Origin: Bacteroidota bacterium
Lineage (GTDB): Bacteria > Bacteroidota > Bacteroidia > Bacteroidales > VadinHA17
Direction: 5' to 3'
Length of the DNA stretch: 16,778 nt
Assembly (NCBI GenBank): GCA_030613125.1
Contig: JAUWMO010000032.1
Coordinates: forward strand, 1-16,778
Both the position numbers and the translations under genes were made by a program. The stretch's first letter is position 1; each line of letters opens with the position of its first letter. The notes beneath the pieces were generated by a model, which made no database searches, was not told the origin of the DNA, and was given only the letters and a program-made list of their open reading frames with translations. Shown in pieces: positions 1-7,178 of this stretch.

Positions 1-168
1 GTGGATTATTCATTTGAAAATCCGAAAATGAATTTTTTTAAAAGGCTTTTCAGGTTTGAACCCAGGAATGATTCGATAATAGTCAAAAAGAGGGAGGAGA
101 GGTTGCATAAACGTCAGCAAAGAAAAGAGAAAAAAACAAAAGAAGGATCAGGTTTCAAAAGACCCTGA
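1..168 (+). CDS. C-terminal fragment of an unrecognised basic protein
   Basis: Frame 1 is open from the window edge to a TGA at 166-168 and gives 55 residues. The first part (about 25 residues) mixes aromatic and charged residues, with the motif NFFKRLFRFEP. The tail is strongly basic, rich in Lys, Arg and Gln. A GTG sits at position 1, but I treat this as the end of a longer protein entering from the left, because no start region is visible and the composition looks like a cytoplasmic C-terminal tail. I do not recognise the family. Another frame over 140-187 also reads plausibly as a short tail ending in TAA at 185-187, so a frameshift near the A-rich run at 130-141 cannot be excluded. It is followed by 97 bp without a clear terminator before the permease gene. 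Confidence 0.4.
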   Translation: MDYSFENPKMNFFKRLFRFEPRNDSIIVKKREERLHKRQQRKEKKTKEGSGFKRP

Positions 169-265
169 ACAAATTGTTTGGGAGTAAAAACAAAACAGAA
201 CCTCCTGATTCCACTCACGATTATTAATTTTAAATTATCTTTACTTGCAATAGAACCCTGGGAAA

Positions 266-1585
266 ATGCAAATATTACTTTTCTTATTCCTGATATTAGT
301 ATTTATAGTATTAGCTACAGCAAAATTTAAACTGCATCCATTTCTCTCACTTATTATTGCTGCAATTATAATGGGATTTGCAGCAAGTTTAGATGGAAGT
401 ACAATTGTTGTTAAACTGGCTGAAGGATTTGGAAATACCCTTGGAAGTATTGGTATTATTATAGCATTTGGAACAATTATTGGTGTTTTTCTTGAAAAAA
501 GCGGTGGAACAAGAGTTATGGCTGATGCTATATTAAAAATTATTGGTGTAAAACGTTCTGCCCTGGCAATGAACTTTACCGGTTTTATTATTTCCATTCC
601 CGTATTTTGCGATTCAGGTTTTGTTATACTTTCTGCTCTGAATAAAGCATTAAGTAAAAAAACTGGTATTCCCCTGGTTGTTCTGGCCATTTCCCTGGCT
701 GCGGGATTGTATGCAACTCATGTATTCATACCCCCAACTCCCGGGCCATTAGCTGCTGCTGCAGCCCTGGAAGCCGATCTTGGATTAGTTATTTTATTAG
801 GGTTAATCGTAGCCATTCCAGCCAGTTTAGCTGGATATCTTTGGGCCAGGTTTATTGGAAATAAAGTTCATATTCCTGTAGATGAAAATCTTAAATTAGA
901 AGATGAAATTAAGGATTTACCAGGCATCGGAGCCTCCATCTCCCCGATTATTGTCCCTATAGTTCTTATTGCACTCAAATCTATTGCTTCTTATCCCACT
1001 CACCCCTTGGGGAATGGGATTTTATTCCAAATCTTGGATTTTATCGGAAGTCCGATTATTGCATTGTTTGCAGGTGTTCTGTTTTCATTTAATTTAATGA
1101 GAGGTTCGAAAAAATTACGCCTCGATTGGGTTTCCAATGGACTAAAAAATGCCGGGGTTATTATATTGATAACCGGTGCCGGAGGCGCATTTGGGAATAT
1201 CTTAAGTGCCGGTGGCATTGGAGATATTATTGGTTCAGGTTTTTCTACACTTCAGGTGGGTATTATTTTACCCTTTATTATTGCAGCAATTCTAAAATCA
1301 GCACAAGGATCTTCAACGGTTTCTATAATTACAACTGCCGCAATAGTGGCACCCCTGCTTGAGCCTCTCGGACTTTTATCTCCACTTGGTAAAGCTTTAA
1401 CGGTTCTGGCTGTTGGTGCGGGTGCCATGACAGTGTCACATTTGAATGACAGCTATTTCTGGGTAGTATCACAGTTTTCTGGCATGAATGTACAAACCGC
1501 ATTGAAGAGCCATACTGTTGCAACACTTTTTCAGGGATTAACAGCAATTACAGTAATTATTGTAATGAGTTTTATCTTACTTTAA
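266..1585 (+). CDS. GntP-family permease (gluconate/glycerate-type organic acid symporter)
   Basis: This is a 439-residue, very hydrophobic inner-membrane protein with about 12 predicted membrane segments. Its length is normal for the GntP family, whose members import gluconate, glycerate or related hydroxy acids, usually with protons. Family-like signatures are PVFCDSGF (residues 112-119), ATHVFIPPTPGP starting near residue 150, a glycine-rich GAGGAFG stretch in the second half, and SHLNDSYFW near residue 391. The N-terminus starts directly with a membrane helix, which supports the ATG at 266. The leader is A-rich with no strong Shine-Dalgarno sequence. The substrate cannot be read from sequence, and no gluconate kinase or glycerate kinase is adjacent. 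The gene appears to be transcribed alone, since hairpins and a T-run follow it. The family call is firm; the substrate is unknown. Confidence 0.93.
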   Translation: MQILLFLFLILVFIVLATAKFKLHPFLSLIIAAIIMGFAASLDGSTIVVKLAEGFGNTLGSIGIIIAFGTIIGVFLEKSGGTRVMADAILKIIGVKRSALAMNFTGFIISIPVFCDSGFVILSALNKALSKKTGIPLVVLAISLAAGLYATHVFIPPTPGPLAAAAALEADLGLVILLGLIVAIPASLAGYLWARFIGNKVHIPVDENLKLEDEIKDLPGIGASISPIIVPIVLIALKSIASYPTHPLGNGILFQILDFIGSPIIALFAGVLFSFNLMRGSKKLRLDWVSNGLKNAGVIILITGAGGAFGNILSAGGIGDIIGSGFSTLQVGIILPFIIAAILKSAQGSSTVSIITTAAIVAPLLEPLGLLSPLGKALTVLAVGAGAMTVSHLNDSYFWVVSQFSGMNVQTALKSHTVATLFQGLTAITVIIVMSFILL

Positions 1586-1655
1586 GCTTGCGTGTCGGTG
1601 CAAAATTAATTCGATGTAACATTGTATTATAGATTTATTGTTCGTCCAATTTAGA

Positions 1656-1673
1656 AGTCAGCTAAAGCTGACT
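1656..1673. repeat. Perfect 7-bp inverted repeat, REP-like hairpin
   Basis: The sequence is AGTCAGC, loop TAAA, GCTGACT, a perfect 7-bp stem. No T-run follows directly, so it does not look like a terminator by itself. It lies 27 bp before a second perfect hairpin. Such paired short palindromes with A-rich or GAA-rich loops resemble REP-type extragenic palindromes. A repeat identity needs other genomic copies, which cannot be seen here. Confidence 0.45.
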
Positions 1674-1700
1674 GGATTCGTACTGTATTGCACTCATTAT

Positions 1701-1730
1701 CACCATGTTGAAGCATGGTGCTGTTTTTTT
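1701..1730 (+). terminator. Probable intrinsic terminator after the GntP permease
   Basis: The stem is CACCATG (1701-1707) pairing perfectly with CATGGTG (1714-1720), with a 6-base loop TTGAAG. After the spacer CTG come seven T at 1724-1730. It lies 115 bp downstream of the permease stop, which is rather far, and on the correct strand. It may equally be a REP-like palindrome that happens to precede a T-run. Confidence 0.55.
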
Positions 1731-1993
1731 GCATCCAACTGTTTTATGACTTTGATGGTTTGCCTTCTTCAATATATAATCCGAACATTAATTCTCACAT
1801 CTTAATAATTCAGTATTTTGATAAAAGTGCGGAAAACAGGAATAATGGTAAAATACTCTGAGCATCTTGGATTTGTTATAAAATTTAAGTAAATTTATAA
1901 GAATCAGCATCATGCAACTTTTTCTATAATAAATTTAATACCGGACCTAGTAAGAAATGATGAATTAGGAACAGGTAAATGATTTGAAATGGT

Positions 1994-4900
1994 TTGATAT
2001 CTCATTTTTTATTGGTCTATGAACTGTCAGCTATGATGGGGCCTATAAAAAATATTTCAAATATGAAATATCATGCTAATAAGCCTGATGAAGTTAAAAC
2101 CCTGATTAATAATCTTATTCAATCCATTACCGCTCAATTTAAGATCAGTAAGGGCAGACCTGACAGGGTCAAAGCAGATTGTGCACAACTTCGAAAGTAT
2201 GTTAAAGGCCATATGGCTGAAGCCGATATCGAAATTTCAAGACAGCTTCCTCCCCTTCTGCTTAAACGTACCGGACCGATTGCAATTCCTCTTTTTTCCC
2301 TTTTAGAAGAAGTGGCTGCAAACAGTCATCAACCATGGCCAATTTTAAATGGATTGCTAACTGCCCGGGATAAAAATTTGGCTACTCGTGCATTAAAATC
2401 CACTGTAAAATTAGCTGAATCCGGGTCTTTATTGGTGGATTCACAGATTATCAGTTTTTTTGCCCGGCAGTTGGAGACTGAAAGCAATCCATTCATCGGG
2501 AAAGAAGCTCTTAATAATATTGCAAGAATACTTCACTGCTCACCTTTTGGAAAATCTAACCTAAGCAATGAGCCGGAACTTGCTATATTTCTGGAAAGTA
2601 AGGATTTAAAACATCGTGGCCTTGCTGCACGGTTACTGGATCGTTTTAATCAACCTGTTACCCGGGAACTGGTTATTCAGTTATTAGGCCGGAAGAACCA
2701 ATCTTTTTTCGCTCCATATCTTGCTTATACTCGCGCTACATATATGGATATGTTCTGCTTACAACCTTTGACTGATAAATCCCCGTCTGCCTTGCAATCG
2801 TTTCAAAGGGTCGAAAAAATATGTGGAGACAAATTATTAAAAGAGATCATTGCAACATTGGGCTGGTCGCGTGTTAATTTTGGAATTCAAGCCCATCGTC
2901 TTATTGGAATCAGTATAAACGGATCGCTTCCCCTTATGTTATTGGAGAACGAAGCAATCCTTTTTGAAAGGTGTAAGGAAACCCGTCGAACCTCAGACAT
3001 TTTCTTAATTGTTGCAAATGGTGGAAGTCCGGCCGATAAACAACATGATTCTGTCGGACAAGACCGGGTGGCACTTTTTCGTGCCTATAACCTGTTACAT
3101 GCTGAATTATTGAAAGAAATTCTCGATGTTGCTCAATTAACCCGCGAGAGAGTACAGAATATTATTTGCCTTATGGATAGGATCGTAGAAAACTTCATAG
3201 TTCTTTTTTCTGTTTACACCGAAGAGTGCTTGATCTTACCGGACATCTATCAGGAGTTGAAAAAACGGATCCTTTCTGAATTGAAGCTAAAACCCCGGCA
3301 GACCAAGCTTTCAGCTGAAGCTGACCGCCTTGTTAAGGCATTTGAAGACCCTGGATCTATCGGTGAAGTACAAACCTTTCATGGTTTGAAACGGTATTTG
3401 CATCAACTTGGGCTGGCCCTTGGCTTTCATTTTGTAGAAAAGGGAAGCTCTCCAAACCGTACAGTGGATATAATAACATCTACTCATGAAAAGATTTTAA
3501 CTGTAACAAAAGTAATACAATATGCTGATTTTGAATCTGATCCGGATCTATCTGAATCAACATTACAAATTCCATATCCAGTACAGGTTGTCATCGATGG
3601 CTATAGCCGGCAAATCATGCATGGCCAAAAAAACTTTCCAAATACAAAAATCTTTTGCTATGGCAATGAGGTACATTATTATCTGAATTTTAAAAATCAT
3701 CCTGCATTTATACGGATCGATTATTCACCTCCTGTACGTGGCGGCATGATTGATCTTAAGTACTTTGGTGTGAGTAATTATGAGCTTTCTATACATCCTA
3801 ATACTTCACTTGAAGCCATCCGGATTTTTTTTCAATTGCTTGATTTTGATATTCAAATTGATGGTACTCACATCCATGCCCGTTATGATAAAGAGCGCGC
3901 CCTTGATCTGGGAGACCTGCGTAATAAAGTGGAGGCCTTATTTCGATTGGCGCCTTATATTATGGATATTGACTGGATTATCGGATCGCTGAAACTGGAT
4001 AAGGAAGCACAGTTAAAAGTAGCTGAAGCATGGGCAGAGTCATTTATTTATTGGGGAGTTCTTCCGGTCGATCAGTTGATTACAAAAAACCGGACAGGGA
4101 TAATAAAAGCCATGGAAACAGGCCCTTCAGCTAAAGGAGAGGTGGGTTGGTCTGGTAAAGGTGATTATTCAGACTTGTTCAACGTTACACCACCGACAAA
4201 TTTTTTTAAAAAGCTATACGTGATACTTGAACAACTGGGTGTGGAGACTTTGCCCTTCTTAAGTAAGGACTGTCGCCGGCCTATGGGGCAAATACGTCTT
4301 GAAAGGTTAATTCTTACTTCACTGCGAAAGGCAATGGCCTATGGTGCAATTATACCAACACCTGATGGTTATCAGGCTACACATACAGAGTTGTTTCAAC
4401 GAATATATGCACCAGATTGTTTTACCAAAATTTGTGCTTCCGGTGAAAATGCTGTTGTTTCAGTCATCACTATGGCCCGTTTGGCAGCTCCACTGGAAAG
4501 CACTTTGAAATTTAGAACCACAGGAAGTGTTAATGGATATGAAGTTCAGTATGCTGCTTTTCCCCTCAAAGAGAAAAACATGAGCCTTTATGTACTTCGC
4601 GGGGCCAAAGGTATAATCCGGCTTGCCCTGTTTGCACATGATGAGGTTCTTTTTAAACGGAGAAAAAATACGAATTTACCGTGGATACCAAATACAAGTT
4701 CCAATGTAAATGAGTTTACTTCATTACTACGCAATAATAATTACCTGGATCCGGGTCCGGAACAATCAGTGGATGAAGAAAAAAATGAAGCCAGGAATTT
4801 CCTTAAAAGCATACAGGAAATGAGTATGCCGGAAAAAAGTGCTCCGTTACCTGGAGAACGGATCATTACTGGCCTTAAAGCTTCACCTGGCAGATCTGTA

Positions 4901-7150
4901 GGAAAAGTCTTATTTAATACTTCAGGTCGTAAACCCGAAGACTTTAAAGATGCAATACTCATATCTCCTTCGATAAAACCTGAGGACAATACTTTTATTT
5001 ACAACTCTGCCGGAGTTGTATCAACCGGCGGAGGTATACTAAGCCATGCAGGACTAATTGCTGTTCAATTTCACAAACCGTCATTAATTATTTCCGGTCA
5101 GTGGCATCAGGATGCCGGCGGTTTACATACTTTATTCTACCGAACGGTTGAATACACCATAAAGAAAAAGAAAATTCAGGGATATTCCGTATGTGTTCGC
5201 TGCAATATTCATGAACCTGAATATCACATTGAAGAGGGGGATCTGGTAATTCTTGATGCAACAGAGGGAAGACTCCAGGTGCTTGGACAGCAAAGGAATG
5301 CTTTAGCTCTCTATGAAGGATTTAATATGTTAGGTAAAACAAACGAAATGCTTTCCCGGATTACAAGTGAAAAAGATATTCTCAACTTACGAGGTAAACA
5401 ATTACGTGCCAGACATCAAATTGAAAAAACTTTCAAACGGCTGTCTGATAGGGCTTTAATACGTTATGCTGTATACGAGATATTAGTCGGAGAAAAGCTG
5501 TTTACACATGGACCCGGACAAGGTGGAAGATACTGTCTTTTAAAATTATTGTTAGATAATCCCACGATAGGTAATGATGTGCTAAATTATTTACACGAGA
5601 TAATCACAAAATTGGTTCAAGATTATCAGGCATTATTTAAAAAGGCAGAAAAATATATTCCCTCATCTCATTATCTTTATGAAATCCTCTCTCCACGACT
5701 TGATATACATCAACTTCATCAGGTTTTACGTAGCGTAGTCTTTTCATTGAAAGAATGCAGGATTGAAATTCCTGTTCCCCCATTGCCTGATACTTCTCAA
5801 ATTGATCAATTAACCTGGCATCACCTTAATAAATTAAGAACAGAAAAAAACCAAACAATTCTTAGTTTAGGAAAAATAAGAAAAAACATATCACGGATAC
5901 GTCATCTGCTCCGTCAGCTTGAACGTATAAATAAACTTCTTGGTATACCTGAGGAAAAAATGAAAGCGTTTTATGATATGATCAAGTTTATTGGAAAGGA
6001 AGAAAAGACAATCAGACAAAATCTAAAAAACCGATATGTTATTCGACATGATGAAGCAGGCTATGAATTATTTCCTTTTATTGGCTGGAAGGCGGCCAAC
6101 CTGGCTGAAGCTGAACGAATAACCAGACATGATCTTATCCCTCCCTGGTTTGCAGTTACCAACCGTGCATTCTGTGATATGCTTGATGCACCTATAAAGC
6201 GCACTGCAGTGAGCAACGGGAAGATATTACATGGACCTGACACATTACGTAATGCAATTAATGAGATCCTAAAACGAACAAATTTGAACAACGCCCGGAA
6301 ATCCATATTTATTCGCAATCTTTGGGAAAGTGTCAGCCTACCTGATGAGTTATCTCAGGCAGTAACTGATGCCTATCGCCAAATTGGCTACGAAATATCT
6401 TCAAATAAAGATTCCGGTAATAATAATACTTCACCTTTTGTTGCTCTTCGATCGTCTTCCCTAGAGGAGGACGCGGAAATTGCTACCCGGGCAGGTGAAT
6501 TTGAGACCTTTCTGTACATTCAGGGGGGAAAATATTTACTTGAATATCTAAAAAGGACATGGAGCGGATTATGGACAGAACGAGCTATACATAACCGGTC
6601 TGTTTTGGGTAATAGTTTTAGGCAAACCGGTGGAGGGGTGATCATTCAATGCATTGTAAACTCTGATGTTTCAGGAGTTCTTCAAACCGTAAATATAGCC
6701 AGGGGCGAAATTGGTGAGATAATTATAAATGCCGGATTGGGTCTGGGCGAGGGAATTGTTTCCGGGGTTGTTGCAGCCGACCAGATTACAGTATCTAAGG
6801 AAGGTGACCTGCAACAAAACCCTTTACATTTTAGCTATATTACCAGTGATAAAAGAGAAAGGGTTGTATTCAATCATAGTGCCGGTTTTGGTACAGTTTG
6901 CACTGAAACCCTTTATCATCAACGATTGCGTCCGGCTTTAAATTATTTAGAATTATCCAAACTGGTAAGTGTTGCCACGAAATTGGAAAAGGCTTATGGC
7001 TACCCACTTGATATCGAATATGGAATCGAAAGTAACCGGCTATGGATTCTTCAGGTCCGTCCCGTAGCAACTTATTCATCAGTATTGAAAGAAACACTTG
7101 ATCATTATCCTATTAGCAGGGGGGAAATAAATAACAATACAATAAAATAA
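1994..7150 (+). CDS. Giant PEP-synthase-like protein with swivel (phospho-His) and ATP-grasp domains in reversed order
   Basis: The protein has up to 1718 residues, numbered here from the TTG at 1994; ATGs at 2033, 2036 and 2063 are equally possible starts. Residues 25-350 look alpha-helical and repeat-like. About 350-950 are unrecognised. Around 955-1095 is a PEP-utiliser swivel domain with a glycine-rich GGGILSHAGLIA motif, His1018 being the expected phosphorylated histidine, and closing motif EGDLVILDATEG. A helical linker follows (about 1095-1345). Residues 1345-1695 match the PEP synthase/PPDK ATP-grasp domain: Lys1366 in GWKAANL, Arg1486 in ALRSSSLEED, GEFETFL, GLGLGEGIVSG, DIEYG and QVRPV (Gln1687, Arg1689). 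PEP synthase runs ATP-grasp, swivel, TIM barrel; here the order is reversed and I see no PEP/pyruvate TIM-barrel motif. It probably transfers phosphate from ATP through His1018 to an unknown acceptor. The malic-enzyme-like gene starts 28 bp downstream, so co-transcription is likely. Confidence 0.85.
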   Translation: MISHFLLVYELSAMMGPIKNISNMKYHANKPDEVKTLINNLIQSITAQFKISKGRPDRVKADCAQLRKYVKGHMAEADIEISRQLPPLLLKRTGPIAIPLFSLLEEVAANSHQPWPILNGLLTARDKNLATRALKSTVKLAESGSLLVDSQIISFFARQLETESNPFIGKEALNNIARILHCSPFGKSNLSNEPELAIFLESKDLKHRGLAARLLDRFNQPVTRELVIQLLGRKNQSFFAPYLAYTRATYMDMFCLQPLTDKSPSALQSFQRVEKICGDKLLKEIIATLGWSRVNFGIQAHRLIGISINGSLPLMLLENEAILFERCKETRRTSDIFLIVANGGSPADKQHDSVGQDRVALFRAYNLLHAELLKEILDVAQLTRERVQNIICLMDRIVENFIVLFSVYTEECLILPDIYQELKKRILSELKLKPRQTKLSAEADRLVKAFEDPGSIGEVQTFHGLKRYLHQLGLALGFHFVEKGSSPNRTVDIITSTHEKILTVTKVIQYADFESDPDLSESTLQIPYPVQVVIDGYSRQIMHGQKNFPNTKIFCYGNEVHYYLNFKNHPAFIRIDYSPPVRGGMIDLKYFGVSNYELSIHPNTSLEAIRIFFQLLDFDIQIDGTHIHARYDKERALDLGDLRNKVEALFRLAPYIMDIDWIIGSLKLDKEAQLKVAEAWAESFIYWGVLPVDQLITKNRTGIIKAMETGPSAKGEVGWSGKGDYSDLFNVTPPTNFFKKLYVILEQLGVETLPFLSKDCRRPMGQIRLERLILTSLRKAMAYGAIIPTPDGYQATHTELFQRIYAPDCFTKICASGENAVVSVITMARLAAPLESTLKFRTTGSVNGYEVQYAAFPLKEKNMSLYVLRGAKGIIRLALFAHDEVLFKRRKNTNLPWIPNTSSNVNEFTSLLRNNNYLDPGPEQSVDEEKNEARNFLKSIQEMSMPEKSAPLPGERIITGLKASPGRSVGKVLFNTSGRKPEDFKDAILISPSIKPEDNTFIYNSAGVVSTGGGILSHAGLIAVQFHKPSLIISGQWHQDAGGLHTLFYRTVEYTIKKKKIQGYSVCVRCNIHEPEYHIEEGDLVILDATEGRLQVLGQQRNALALYEGFNMLGKTNEMLSRITSEKDILNLRGKQLRARHQIEKTFKRLSDRALIRYAVYEILVGEKLFTHGPGQGGRYCLLKLLLDNPTIGNDVLNYLHEIITKLVQDYQALFKKAEKYIPSSHYLYEILSPRLDIHQLHQVLRSVVFSLKECRIEIPVPPLPDTSQIDQLTWHHLNKLRTEKNQTILSLGKIRKNISRIRHLLRQLERINKLLGIPEEKMKAFYDMIKFIGKEEKTIRQNLKNRYVIRHDEAGYELFPFIGWKAANLAEAERITRHDLIPPWFAVTNRAFCDMLDAPIKRTAVSNGKILHGPDTLRNAINEILKRTNLNNARKSIFIRNLWESVSLPDELSQAVTDAYRQIGYEISSNKDSGNNNTSPFVALRSSSLEEDAEIATRAGEFETFLYIQGGKYLLEYLKRTWSGLWTERAIHNRSVLGNSFRQTGGGVIIQCIVNSDVSGVLQTVNIARGEIGEIIINAGLGLGEGIVSGVVAADQITVSKEGDLQQNPLHFSYITSDKRERVVFNHSAGFGTVCTETLYHQRLRPALNYLELSKLVSVATKLEKAYGYPLDIEYGIESNRLWILQVRPVATYSSVLKETLDHYPISRGEINNNTIK

Positions 7151-7178
7151 ATATTTACTTCAAGAAAAGTATAACATT

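Larger units (their letters stand above)
1586..1993. other. 408-bp A+T-rich intergenic region
   Basis: The left part holds two perfect inverted repeats, at 1656-1673 and 1701-1720, the second followed by seven T. From 1731 to 1993 the sequence is A+T-rich with many stops in all frames, and I see no open frame of note. It should contain the promoter and leader of the large gene at 1994. I find only near matches to the Bacteroidota promoter consensus (for example TATTTTG around 1814 and TAAATTTA around 1889), so I do not call a promoter. No tRNA or riboswitch-like structure is evident. Confidence 0.6.

Noticed and set aside
130..187. Frameshift joining the first partial frame to a second tail ending at 187
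   Set aside because: Both tails look acceptable and short; with no family match there is no way to prefer the frameshifted version.
1000..1218. Open frames opposite or overlapping the permease gene
   Set aside because: They lie inside a strongly supported membrane protein gene, have no domain character, and reflect the base composition of the real frame.
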